Of a stretch of DNA of 64,000 nucleotides, positions 32,480 to 40,585 are shown piece after piece. The stretch is from the NCBI RefSeq assembly GCF_024172125.1, contig NZ_JAMZEA010000002.1, forward strand, positions 620,001 to 684,000, in the 5' to 3' direction. The DNA comes from Actinomadura rupiterrae (GTDB lineage Bacteria; Actinomycetota; Actinomycetes; Streptosporangiales; Streptosporangiaceae). How positions within the stretch are numbered: the stretch's first letter is position 1; each line of letters opens with the position of its first letter. Made by a program: the position numbers and the translations under genes. The notes under the pieces were generated by a model. The model made no database searches. It was not told where the DNA came from and saw only the letters and a list, made by a program, of their open reading frames with translations.

Positions 32480-33158
32480 CCGGGGACGCCAGGAACCCGC
32501 GCACCTCGCGCAGCACCTCCGGATCGGTCAGGTACGCGTTGTGCGTCTCGCAGGCCAGCACGTGGTTGGCGGCCTTGGGCAACTCGGTGCTCGTGTACGG
32601 GACGATCGCGCGGTCGCACGGCGAGTACCACGTCGCGTACCTCGTCGGCCCGGGCGCCTCGGGCCCGGACGCGGCGAGCCGGACGAGGAAGGGCGAACCC
32701 GGCATCATCTCCCGGCACGAGAGGTCCAGGTCGCAGGCCAGCGCCGCGGACGTCCCGTGGTTGGCCCCGGCCAGGGACGCCACGTGCCGCACGTGCGCCG
32801 CGCCGTGCAGCCTGCTCAGGTACCAGCGCGTGACGAGCCCGCCCATCGAGTGGTTCACGATGTCGACCTGCGCATGCCCGGTCCTCGCCGACACCCGCTG
32901 GACGAAGGCCGCCAGCTCCTGCGCGCTGACCTCGTTGGACTGCGCCCAGTCGTACTCGAACGCGTACAGGTCGTCCTGGCGGTAGCCCGCGTCCTCGAAC
33001 TGGGCGATCGCCGTCGCCCAATTGGACGGCTCGCCCCGGTACCCGTGCACGAACACCACCGGAACCCGAGTCGCGGCGTCCGCGGCGGGCGAGGCAAGCA
33101 GGCCGAGGAAGGCGACCGCACTCAACAGTGCGATGACGCGGAAACCGGGCCTGCCCAT
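32451..33158 (-). CDS. Secreted alpha/beta-hydrolase, lipase family (LipA-like)
   Basis: 235-residue exported triacylglycerol-lipase-like enzyme. Signal peptide residues 1-28 (ends PAADA). Oxyanion segment VFVHGYRGEPSNW, nucleophile Ser104 in NHSMGG, acid in SPCDRAI and His in ETHNAYL. Cys residues in CDLDLSC could pair. Resembles small Streptomyces/Bacillus LipA-type lipases. Convergent with the propeller protein. Confidence 0.9.
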   Translation of the reverse strand: MGRPGFRVIALLSAVAFLGLLASPAADAATRVPVVFVHGYRGEPSNWATAIAQFEDAGYRQDDLYAFEYDWAQSNEVSAQELAAFVQRVSARTGHAQVDIVNHSMGGLVTRWYLSRLHGAAHVRHVASLAGANHGTSAALACDLDLSCREMMPGSPFLVRLAASGPEAPGPTRYATWYSPCDRAIVPYTSTELPKAANHVLACETHNAYLTDPEVLREVRGFLASPVSPVRGAGR

Positions 33159-33305
33159 GTGTGCCTCCTCAGAAGGGAAGTCTCACAAAGGCAGAACCGG
33201 CTCTGAAGTCTCCGAAGTCACCTGTTTGGCAATGTCAGCGTCATGTGATGGGACAGCGCCATGCGAAGGGCCATGGGAAGGGCCGCCGCCGCCCTGCGAT
33301 GGCGG

Positions 33306-34058
33306 TCAGACGGCGGCGGCCAAGCCCAGGCGCGCGTCCATCAGGGCCCGCTCGTAGCGGTACACGACCAGCTCGGCGAGCTCCGGCGCGTCGCCGAGCG
33401 CGGGGGAGACGGCCGCCGCGCCCGCCGCGAGCGCCTCGTCCCGCACCTTGTCGGTGAAGAAACCCGGCGCGAGGAAGTAGGACGCCACGACCACGCGCGG
33501 CACGCCCGCGTCCCGCAGCGCCGCGACCGCCTCGCCTGGCGTGGGACGCGTCGCCGACGCGTACGCGGCCACCACCCCGCGCCAGCCGCGCCGCCGCCAC
33601 CGCCGCGCCAGCCCCGCGATCGTCGCGTTCGCCGTCGGGTCGCTCGAACCGGCCGCGGTCAGCACGACCGCCGTGCCCGGATCGCCGATCTCCACGTCGA
33701 CCTCGCGAAGCCGCCGCTCCAGCGCCGCGGTGAGCAGCGGGTGCGGGCCGAGCGTCCGGGCCGTCACCAGGTCCAGCCGCGAGTCGGCCGCCCGCAGCAC
33801 GGCCGGGACGTCGTGCTTGGAGTGGTACGCGGCGGTCAGCAGCAGCGGCAGCACCACCGCCGACGCCGCGCCCGCGTCCGCCAGGCCGTCCAGCACCGGG
33901 CCCGGCGCGGGCGGGCAGTGGTCCAGGAAGGACGTGTGCACCGGCACGTCCGGACGCAGCGCGCGCACCGCGTCCATCAGCCGCGCGACGGTCGCGGCGG
34001 CGCGCGGGTCCCGCGACCCGTGCGCCACCGCCACCAGCGGCGTCCCGCCAGGTGTCAT
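33306..34058 (-). CDS. Sirohydrochlorin chelatase (CbiX/SirB type)
   Basis: 250-residue enzyme that inserts iron (or cobalt) into sirohydrochlorin; here iron for siroheme of the sulfite reductase upstream. Two CbiX-like halves: the first has VAVAHGSRDPRA (catalytic His) and LPLLLTAAYHSKHDVP (second His), the second AAGSSDPTAN and SYFLAPGFFTDKV. Last gene of the sulfur operon, its ATG overlapping the cysH stop (TGATG). An in-frame ATG at 34076 is an alternative start. Strong functional fit with the operon. Confidence 0.9.
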   Translation of the reverse strand: MTPGGTPLVAVAHGSRDPRAAATVARLMDAVRALRPDVPVHTSFLDHCPPAPGPVLDGLADAGAASAVVLPLLLTAAYHSKHDVPAVLRAADSRLDLVTARTLGPHPLLTAALERRLREVDVEIGDPGTAVVLTAAGSSDPTANATIAGLARRWRRRGWRGVVAAYASATRPTPGEAVAALRDAGVPRVVVASYFLAPGFFTDKVRDEALAAGAAAVSPALGDAPELAELVVYRYERALMDARLGLAAAV

Positions 34059-34768
34059 CAGAGGTGGATTCCGCATTCGGTCTTGCCGGTTCCGGCCCAG
34101 CGGCCGCTGCGCGGGTCCTCGCCGGGGGCGACCGGGCGGGTGCAGGGCTCGCAGCCGATGGACGGGTAGCCGTCGTGGTGCAGCGGGTTGATCAGGATCC
34201 CGTTGTCCTCGATGTAGTTGTCCATCTCCTCCTGCGTCCAGTCGAGGATCGGGTTGACCTTGACCATGCCGCGCCGCCGGTCCCACTCCACGACCCGGCG
34301 GTCCCGGCGGGACGCCGTCTCGTCCCGGCGGATGCCGCTGAACCAGGCCATGTAGCCCTCCAGCGCGCGGCCGAGCGGCTCGACCTTGCGCAGGTGGCAG
34401 CAGAGGTCGGGGTTGCGCCCGTACAGCCGCGGCCCGAGCGCCGCCTCCTGCTCGGCGACGGTCCGGGACGGCTGGACGTTGATCACGTTCACCGGGTACA
34501 CGGCCTCCACCGCGTCCCGGGTGCCGACCGTCTCGGCGAAGTGGTAGCCGGTGTCCACGAACAGCACGTCGATGCCGGGCTTCACCTTGGATACCAGGTG
34601 GATCAGCGCGGCGTCCGACATCGAGGACGTCAGGCAGATGCGGTCGCCGAACGTCGCCGACGCCCAGCGGATCACTTCGAGCGCGGGCGCGCCGTCGAGC
34701 GCGGCCGCGGCGGATTCGACGATGTCCTCGAGGTCGAGTGTCGGTCTGTCGGTCTCCAGCAGCGTCAC
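34058..34768 (-). CDS. cysH: Adenylylsulfate reductase (CysH, iron-sulfur APS type)
   Basis: 236-residue thioredoxin-dependent reductase of activated sulfate to sulfite. P-loop-like SSMSDAALIHL, FVDTGYHFAETVGTRD, SGIRRDETASR, and the C-terminal ECGIHL with the catalytic Cys. The pairs DLCCHLRK and GCEPCTR are the [4Fe-4S] ligands that distinguish APS reductases from PAPS reductases, as in Mycobacterium and Streptomyces. cysC, cysD and cysN are absent from this operon, so APS must come from genes elsewhere. Overlaps the zinc-ribbon gene by four bases (ATGA). Confidence 0.95.
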   Translation of the reverse strand: MTLLETDRPTLDLEDIVESAAAALDGAPALEVIRWASATFGDRICLTSSMSDAALIHLVSKVKPGIDVLFVDTGYHFAETVGTRDAVEAVYPVNVINVQPSRTVAEQEAALGPRLYGRNPDLCCHLRKVEPLGRALEGYMAWFSGIRRDETASRRDRRVVEWDRRRGMVKVNPILDWTQEEMDNYIEDNGILINPLHHDGYPSIGCEPCTRPVAPGEDPRSGRWAGTGKTECGIHL

Positions 34769-34950
34769 CGGTGTGACTCCTCGGTCTCCGGCCGGGGGGC
34801 TCCGGCCTCCCGGGGCGCACCGACCCCGAGGAACTTCAGGTGGAAGGAGCGGACGCAGTCACGGCAGAACCACGCCCCCTCCCCTTCGCGCGGTTCGAGC
34901 CGCTCCTCGCCGCAGTACGGGCAGTAGAACGGCGCCGCGCGCTCGCTCAT
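34765..34950 (-). CDS. Small zinc-ribbon protein of the sulfur operon
   Basis: 61-residue protein with CPYCGEERLEPREG and CRDC, forming a CxxC-x(15)-CxxC zinc ribbon at about residues 10-32. Overlaps both neighbours by four bases (ATGA), so it is tightly coupled between sulfite reductase and cysH. A small protein occupies the same position in Streptomyces (SCO6101 position between SCO6102 and cysH). Possibly a rubredoxin-like or chaperone role for siroheme/iron-sulfur enzymes; function unproven. Confidence 0.82.
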   Translation of the reverse strand: MSERAAPFYCPYCGEERLEPREGEGAWFCRDCVRSFHLKFLGVGAPREAGAPRPETEESHR

Positions 34951-35030
34951 GCCGCCTCCCGGACGCCGGTGGCCGCGTGCGCGCTCATGCCAGGTCCCGG
35001 ACGTCGGCCGGTGGCCGCGCGCTCGCTCAT
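34947..35030 (-). CDS. 27-residue mini-ORF between sulfite reductase and zinc-ribbon genes
   Basis: Begins MSERAATGRRPGPG and ends GVREAA. Its ATG overlaps the sulfite reductase stop (ATGA at 35030) and its stop overlaps the zinc-ribbon start (ATGA at 34950), so a ribosome can pass through all three. Its first residues MSERAA repeat the start of the zinc-ribbon protein, and a third copy (MSAHAATG) lies inside it: three copies of the start region in tandem. Either a tiny coupled protein or scar of a start-region triplication; coding is uncertain. Confidence 0.5.
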   Translation of the reverse strand: MSERAATGRRPGPGMSAHAATGVREAA

Positions 35031-36706
35031 TTGAGGTCCGCCTCGTCCGCGCGGCCGACCCACTGCGCGAACGTCTCGCCGTCCGCCCGCTGCGCGTCGT
35101 AGTTCCGGACGACCCGCTCGACGTAGTCGGTCAGCCCGGCCGAGGTGGTCTTCAGCCCGCGCACCTTCTTGCCGAACGACTGGCCGAGCGCGCCGCCGAG
35201 ATGGATCTGGAACCCCTCCACCTGGTCGCCGTTCTCGTCCACGACGAGCTGGCCCTTGAGGCCGATGTCGGCGACCTGGATCCGCGCGCACGCGTTCGGG
35301 CAGCCGTTGACGTTGATCGAGATGGGCTGCTCGAACGCCGGCAGCCGCTTCTCCAGCTCGTCGATGAGGTCCATCGCGCGCTGCTTGGTCTCGACGATCG
35401 CGAGCTTGCAGTACTCGATGCCGGTGCACGCCATCGTCTGCCGCCGGAACGTGGACGGCCTGACCTGCAGGTCGTGCCGCGCCAGCTCGTCCGCGAGCGC
35501 CTCGGTGTTCTCCTCCGGCACGTCCAGGATGACCATCTTCTGCTCGGCGGTCGTCCGCGTCCGGCCGGAGCCGTACCGCTCGGCCAGGTCGGCGATCACA
35601 CCGAGCAGCTCGCCGTTGACGCGGCCGACGCGCGGCGCGAACCCGACGTAGTAGTTGCCGTCCTTCTGCGGGTGGATGCCGACGTGGTCGCGGCGGGGGA
35701 GCGGCGGCGCGGGCTCCGGGCCGTCCGGGAGGGCGAAGCCGAGGTACTCGTCCTGCAGCACCTGGCGGAACCTCTCCGCACCCCAGTCCGACACGAGGAA
35801 CTTCAGCCGGGCGCGGTGCCGCAGCCGCCGGTAGCCGTAGTCCCGGAAGATCGAGACGACGCCCTTCCAGACCTCGTGCGCCTGCTCCGGCCGGACGAAC
35901 ACGCCGAGGCTCTGCGCGAACATCGGGTTCGTGGAGAGGCCGCCGCCGACGAACACCTGGTAGCCGGCCTCGCCGTCCTCGTTCACCACGCCGACGAACG
36001 CCACGTCGTTGATCTCGTGCACGGTGCAGTGCGCCGTGCAGCCCGAGAGCGCCGACTTGAACTTGCGCGGCAGGTTCGAGAACTCCTTGGACCCGATGTA
36101 CCGGTCGTGCACCTCGCGCAGCTGCGGGGTCGCGTCGATCACCTCGTCCGCCGCGATCCCGGCGAGCGGGCAGCCGATCAGCACGCGGGGCGTGTCGCCG
36201 CACGCCTCGGTGGTGTGCAGGCCGACCGCCTCCAGGGCCTCCCAGATCGCCGGGACGTCCTCGATCCGGATCCAGTGGTACTGGACGTTCTGCCGGTCGG
36301 TGATGTCGGCGGTTCCGCGCGCGTACCTGGTCGCGATGTCGGCGATCGTGCGCAGCTGCGGGCCGTCCAGCTGGCCGCCGTCGATCCGGACGCGCATCAT
36401 GAAGTAGCGGTCGTCCAGCTCCTCGTCCGGGAGGGAGCCGGTCTTGCCGCCGTCGATGCCGGGCTTGCGCTGGGTGTACAGCCCGAACCAGCGGAAGCGG
36501 CCGCGCAGGTCGGCGGGGTCGATGGAGTCGAAGCCGGCCTTCGAGTAGACCTCGATGATCCGGTTCTTGACGTTCAGGCCGTCGTCGTTCTTCTTGTTCT
36601 CTTCGTTCTTGTTCAGCGGCTCGCGGTAACCGAGGGCCCACTGGCCCTCGCCGCGCTTGGGTCTGGCGCTGGCGGGCTTGGCGCTGGAGGTGGTCGCAGG
36701 TGGCAC
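35027..36706 (-). CDS. sirA: Assimilatory sulfite reductase, ferredoxin type (SirA)
   Basis: 559-residue siroheme/[4Fe-4S] enzyme reducing sulfite to sulfide with six electrons from ferredoxin. Conserved parts: DGLNVKNRIIEVYSK and FRWFGLYTQRKPGIDGG near the N-terminus, NVQYHWIRIED, and the cluster ligands ACTGIEYCKLA (about 422-432) and NVNGCPNACARIQV (about 463-476), the four Cys of the siroheme-linked cluster. GTG start at 36706, about 155 bases after a Cys-ending leader peptide. Length is normal for actinobacterial SirA/NirA-type sulfite reductases. Confidence 0.95.
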   Translation of the reverse strand: MPPATTSSAKPASARPKRGEGQWALGYREPLNKNEENKKNDDGLNVKNRIIEVYSKAGFDSIDPADLRGRFRWFGLYTQRKPGIDGGKTGSLPDEELDDRYFMMRVRIDGGQLDGPQLRTIADIATRYARGTADITDRQNVQYHWIRIEDVPAIWEALEAVGLHTTEACGDTPRVLIGCPLAGIAADEVIDATPQLREVHDRYIGSKEFSNLPRKFKSALSGCTAHCTVHEINDVAFVGVVNEDGEAGYQVFVGGGLSTNPMFAQSLGVFVRPEQAHEVWKGVVSIFRDYGYRRLRHRARLKFLVSDWGAERFRQVLQDEYLGFALPDGPEPAPPLPRRDHVGIHPQKDGNYYVGFAPRVGRVNGELLGVIADLAERYGSGRTRTTAEQKMVILDVPEENTEALADELARHDLQVRPSTFRRQTMACTGIEYCKLAIVETKQRAMDLIDELEKRLPAFEQPISINVNGCPNACARIQVADIGLKGQLVVDENGDQVEGFQIHLGGALGQSFGKKVRGLKTTSAGLTDYVERVVRNYDAQRADGETFAQWVGRADEADLK

Positions 36707-36860
36707 GGCGCGTCCTTGGGATGAGCAAGGGGACGCGGACGCACCGGCGGCAGGAAGACGGCCGGCTCGACGCTGAGCGGAAGGTCGGATTCGGGGCGAC
36801 GCCGATGCGCCACGCGCCCGCGTTCGACAGTTCGGCTACGGCAGGGGCGTGGTCTGGGCG

Positions 36861-36938
36861 TCACCGACAGATAGCGCTGCGGACCCGCTGAAAGTCGACA
36901 TGCCGGCGCATGACCAGCAGCGGATCCACGGTAGGCAT
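36861..36938 (-). CDS. 25-residue cysteine-ending leader peptide of the sulfur operon
   Basis: Short ORF starting MPTVDPLLVMRRHV, continuing DFQRVRSAI and ending CysArg-stop. It lies 154 bases before sirA. It matches the plan of the putative leader peptides found upstream of sulfur-assimilation genes in actinomycetes (basic, with RRHVD core and a Cys at the penultimate position). Translation through the Cys codon is expected to sense cysteinyl-tRNA supply and set downstream expression, as shown for cysteine-responsive upstream ORFs in mycobacteria. The 155-base gap to sirA contains no other ORF. Confidence 0.8.
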   Translation of the reverse strand: MPTVDPLLVMRRHVDFQRVRSAICR

Positions 36939-37125
36939 GCTTGAACTCTGACACGCGCCGCGGCGGCCTGTCCAGTTCCGTCCGGCATGCGGACAGGTGA
37001 CTTCGGTCATCCCCGCAGGCCCGCCCCCGCCTGTCGATCATGGGCCGGACGCGGCCCGGCGCCGTCGAACCGGAGGCGCGACGCGCCGAGTGGATCACAG
37101 GAACGGGTCAAGCGGGAGGTTCCGG

Positions 37126-38409
37126 ATGGGGGACGCTCTACCGTGGAGGGCGGTGAGCAGCGGGGCAGCGGACGGCCCGTCCGGCGGGGGAGCGGTTCCG
37201 GCGCGGGCGTCCGCGGACGAGCTGTCCGAAAAGGCGGGGGCATGGGAGGGTGAGGCCACGTCCGGGCGAGAAGCCCCGCCTGGGCCGTCCGGGTGGGAAG
37301 CCCCGCTTGAGCGGGAAGGTCTGTCCGGGCGGGAAGGTCCGTCCGGATGGGGAGGTCCGTCCGGGCCGGAAGCGGACCCGTCCCCGATGGACAGGGCGTT
37401 GTCGGAGGGAACGGGCCAGGTGTCCGAATTCGAGTCGGTCCCGGCGTCCGTCCCGCGCCCGCGCGCGGGAGGGGACGGTGTGGAGGACGCGCCGCGGCGG
37501 CGCCTGGCCGCCTGGCTGGTGAACGCGGCCCGCACGGCGTGGATCCTCGTGCGCGGGACGGTCGTGGCGGCGTTCCGGTACCGGGTGACCGGGCTGGCCG
37601 CCGAGGCCGCGTTCTTCGCGCTGCTGTCGCTGCCGCCGCTGGTGATCGGGCTGGTCGGCATGATGGGGCACCTCAAGGGCCTGCTCGGCGCCGAGACCGT
37701 GGCCGAGATCCGCACCTGGACGATCCACCGCGCCGAGAACGTGCTGACCGAGCCCGCCGTGAAGGGCCTGGTCGTCCCACTGCTGGACGACGTGATCAAG
37801 GGCGGCCGGCCGGACGTGGTGTCGGTCAGCTTCCTGATCTCGCTGTGGGCCGGGTCCCGCGCCACCAACGTCTACGTGGACACGATCACCATCACCTACG
37901 GGCTGTCCGGGGTACGCGGCGTGATCCGGACGCGGCTGCGCGCGTTCTTCCTCTACCTGCTCGGCGTCGTCCTGCTGTCGGTGGTGATCCCGCTGCTGGT
38001 CGCCGGGCCCGCGCTCGCCCGCAAGGCCGTCCCGCAGAGCTCCGGCTTCGTGGAGATCTTCTACTGGCCGGTCGTGGTGAGCGTCTCGGTGATCTTCCTG
38101 GCGCTGCTCTACCACCACAGCATCCCGGTCCGGACGGCCTGGTGGCGCGAGCTGCCCGGCGCGGTCGTCGCGCTGCTGATCTGGATCCTCGGCAGCTTCC
38201 TGCTCCGCTTCTACCTCGCCGGGTCGCTGCGCGGGATCTCGGTGTACGGGTCGCTCGCGGCGTCCATCGCGGTGCTGGGCTGGCTGTACGTGGCCGCGCT
38301 GGCCGTCCTGCTCGGGGCCGCGCTCAACAGCGAGATCGACCGCCGCTGGCCGAGCGCCGGCACCCTCCAGGCCCGCCGCCGCGCGTCCGACCCGCCCGAA
38401 ACCCCCTGA
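37126..38409 (+). CDS. YihY/BrkB-family membrane protein
   Basis: 427-residue inner-membrane protein. The C-terminal 285 residues give the six-helix YihY/UPF0761 (BrkB) domain: RVTGLAAEAAFFALLSLPPL, the SFLISLWAGSRATNVYVDTI segment, and GSLAASIAVLGWLYVAALAVLLGAALNSEID. Members are proposed transporters or envelope proteins; BrkB was linked to serum resistance in Bordetella. The N-terminal 125 residues are a low-complexity Gly/Pro/Ser/Glu tract with degenerate GREGPSGWGGPSG units. ATG 37126 has GGGAGG seven bases upstream; longer frame from 36997 is unlikely. Confidence 0.88.
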   Translation: MGDALPWRAVSSGAADGPSGGGAVPARASADELSEKAGAWEGEATSGREAPPGPSGWEAPLEREGLSGREGPSGWGGPSGPEADPSPMDRALSEGTGQVSEFESVPASVPRPRAGGDGVEDAPRRRLAAWLVNAARTAWILVRGTVVAAFRYRVTGLAAEAAFFALLSLPPLVIGLVGMMGHLKGLLGAETVAEIRTWTIHRAENVLTEPAVKGLVVPLLDDVIKGGRPDVVSVSFLISLWAGSRATNVYVDTITITYGLSGVRGVIRTRLRAFFLYLLGVVLLSVVIPLLVAGPALARKAVPQSSGFVEIFYWPVVVSVSVIFLALLYHHSIPVRTAWWRELPGAVVALLIWILGSFLLRFYLAGSLRGISVYGSLAASIAVLGWLYVAALAVLLGAALNSEIDRRWPSAGTLQARRRASDPPETP

Positions 38410-38575
38410 CCACCGACCGGAGCGCGCCGGTTCGGGTCCGCTTCCTGACTGGTCGGGAGGGGCTCGGGTCAGGGGACCTGTGGGTTTCGCCGAGGACGGG
38501 CGCGGCGGACATGTGGGTAAAGAATCCCCAGAGCCCGGCCGGGAAACCGTCAAGTATGTCGTAACCTCGCCAAGT

Positions 38576-39535
38576 ATGGCCCCCAGTGAGCAGACCGGGC
38601 GGTTGCGCACCGTCACCGGATCCATCGACGCGTCCTCCGTCAGCGGACCCGTGCTCGCGCACGAGCACCTCCAGCTCGACCTGCGCTGGCCGTCCCACCC
38701 GGCCCGGCTGGACTCCGACCCGCGCCGCTGGCTGGACGAGGAGAAGGCCGTCACCGCCGAGCTGACCGGGCTGCGCACCGACCACGGTGTCGGCCTCGTC
38801 GTGGACCTCACCTGCTCGGGCATCGGCCGCAACGCCGCCGCGCTGTCCCGGATGGCGGCGGGCTCCCGGGTCGCCGTCGTCGCCGCGACCGGCCTGTTCG
38901 CCGGACCGTTCCACCCGTCCTACGTGGACGACGCCGACGAGGTGAAGCTGGCCGAGCGGCTGCTCGCCGAGATCGGCTTCGGCCTGGACGGCACCAGCGT
39001 GCTGCCCGGCGTGATCGGCGAGGTCGGCACCTGGGGCGACGTCCCCACCGCCGCCGAGGAGCGCTGCCTGCGCGGCGCGGCCCGCGCCGCCGAGTACTCC
39101 GGCCTGTCCGTCGCCGCGCACGGCCGCCCCGGCCTGGCCCTCCTCGAAGTGCTGACCGGCGCGGGCCTGGCCCCCGGCCGCATCGCGATCACCCGGCAGG
39201 ACCTCTCCGACGACCCCGCCGCGCTCCGCAAGATCGCCGAGAACGGCGCCTACGTCTCCTTCAGCCTGCTGCCGTCCGACCCGGACGCCGCCACCGCGCC
39301 CCTGGAGACCCGCATCCGCCCCGTCCTGGACCTCCTGGACGCCGGGCACGCCGACCGCGTCCTGCTCAGCTCCGGCGTCACCCGCATGACCCAGATCACC
39401 CGCTACGACGGGCCGGGCTACGCCCACCTGTTCAACACCGTCCTCCCCGCGCTCCGCGCCGCCGGCGCGGACGACGCGACCCTCACCCAGGTCCTCCACC
39501 GGAACCCCCTGGCCTGGCTGACCACCGCCTCCTGA
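38576..39535 (+). CDS. Phosphotriesterase-family protein, atypical metal site
   Basis: 319-residue TIM-barrel amidohydrolase related to phosphotriesterase/lactonases. The first metal pair is clear (VLAHEHLQLDLRW, HxH), GVIGEVGTW supplies the bridging acid, and AAHGRPG a further His. The usual second late His (gHlD) is RQDL here, and the final Asp (SxD) appears replaced in VLLSSGVTRM. So two metal ligands seem lost; the activity may be altered or absent. ATG 38576 has no Shine-Dalgarno; CAAGTATG is duplicated just upstream (38551-38577), so the message could be leaderless. Confidence 0.78.
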   Translation: MAPSEQTGRLRTVTGSIDASSVSGPVLAHEHLQLDLRWPSHPARLDSDPRRWLDEEKAVTAELTGLRTDHGVGLVVDLTCSGIGRNAAALSRMAAGSRVAVVAATGLFAGPFHPSYVDDADEVKLAERLLAEIGFGLDGTSVLPGVIGEVGTWGDVPTAAEERCLRGAARAAEYSGLSVAAHGRPGLALLEVLTGAGLAPGRIAITRQDLSDDPAALRKIAENGAYVSFSLLPSDPDAATAPLETRIRPVLDLLDAGHADRVLLSSGVTRMTQITRYDGPGYAHLFNTVLPALRAAGADDATLTQVLHRNPLAWLTTAS

Positions 39536-39655
39536 CCCGGCCCGCCCCGCAAGCGGCGGGAGCCGTTGCGGAGGCGGCGGCGGGGGACTTCGCGGGCGGC
39601 GGCGGCCGGCCGATCTAAGCTGGAGACTGCCGGGAGCCTCTTGGGGGAGGACGCC

Positions 39656-40315
39656 ATGTCGCCCGTGAAGTTGCCGTTCGCGGACCGGGCCGAAGCCGGG
39701 CGGGTGCTGGCCGAGCGGCTCGTCCCGCTGGAGCTGGACAAGCCCGTGGTGCTCGCGCTGCCGCGCGGCGGGGTGCCGGTCGGGTACGAGGTCGCGCGGC
39801 GGCTCGGCGGCAGCCTGGACGTGCTGGTGACGCGGAAGATCGGCTACCCGCCGCAGCCGGAGCTGGGCGTGGGCGCGATCGCCGAGGGCGGCGACCCGGT
39901 TCTGGACGCGGGGCTGCTGGCCCGCCTGCGGCTGGACGAGGACGACCTCGCCGCCACCGTCGCCGCCGAGCGCGCCGAGCTGGACCGCCGGGTCCGCGCG
40001 TACCGGGGCGACCGCCCGCTTCCGGGGACGGCGGGACGCTCGGTCGTCGTGGTCGACGACGGGCTCGCCACCGGCGGGACGGCCCGGGCGGCGCTCGCCG
40101 CGGTCCGGGCGCGCAAGCCGGAGCGGCTGCTCCTGGCGGTGCCGGTCGGCGCGTCCGCGACGGTGCGGGAGCTGACCGAGGACGCCGACACGGTGGTGGC
40201 CGTCGCCGCGCCCCGGGTGTTCCGGGCCGTGGGCGAGTGGTACGAGGATTTCGCGCAGCTCACGGACGAGGACGTCGTCCGCTGGCTGGAACGCGCCGGA
40301 ACCGCGCGCTGGTAG
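39656..40315 (+). CDS. Phosphoribosyltransferase-domain protein
   Basis: 219-residue type I PRTase-fold protein. PRPP loop VVVVDDGLATGGTARAAL at about 141-158, N-terminal LALPRGGVPVGYEVARRL. This branch (ComF/predicted PRTase with regulatory role) is found near stress genes in actinomycetes, often fused to dienelactone hydrolases; here it stands alone. GGGGGAGG ribosome site. The substrate base is unknown. Confidence 0.85.
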   Translation: MSPVKLPFADRAEAGRVLAERLVPLELDKPVVLALPRGGVPVGYEVARRLGGSLDVLVTRKIGYPPQPELGVGAIAEGGDPVLDAGLLARLRLDEDDLAATVAAERAELDRRVRAYRGDRPLPGTAGRSVVVVDDGLATGGTARAALAAVRARKPERLLLAVPVGASATVRELTEDADTVVAVAAPRVFRAVGEWYEDFAQLTDEDVVRWLERAGTARW

Positions 40316-40484
40316 ATCTGGTAAGGGCGGGCCGGAACGGATCGGAACCACCCGGGGATGGGGTCGAAAGGATCATGGCCATGGCCCGGCGGTACTAGTC
40401 CGAAAATGGTCCGTTCCGTTTTCCGAATGGGCGGCGCAAGAACGTTCCGATGAGGTATCGGGAATGGCGCGGCCCGGACGCGCG

Positions 40485-40510
40485 AACGGCCCCGCCGGAG
40501 CAGGGCCGTT
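40485..40510. terminator. Hairpin terminator between PRTase and whiB-type genes
   Basis: AACGGCCC (40485-40492), 10-base loop, GGGCCGTT (40503-40510), then GACGTTTT on the plus strand. It lies between convergent genes and could serve both. The rest of the 270-base gap (40316-40585) shows no gene. Confidence 0.7.
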
Positions 40511-40585
40511 GACGTTTTCAGGTGGCGTGCCGGGGGCTTGCCGTCGGCGACCTTCCGGCGCGGTGGCCGAAGGACGGGGCAATGC

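Noticed and set aside
36613-37098. 161-codon leftward frame upstream of sirA
   Set aside because: It overlaps the leader peptide and the sirA start in another frame and has no family features.
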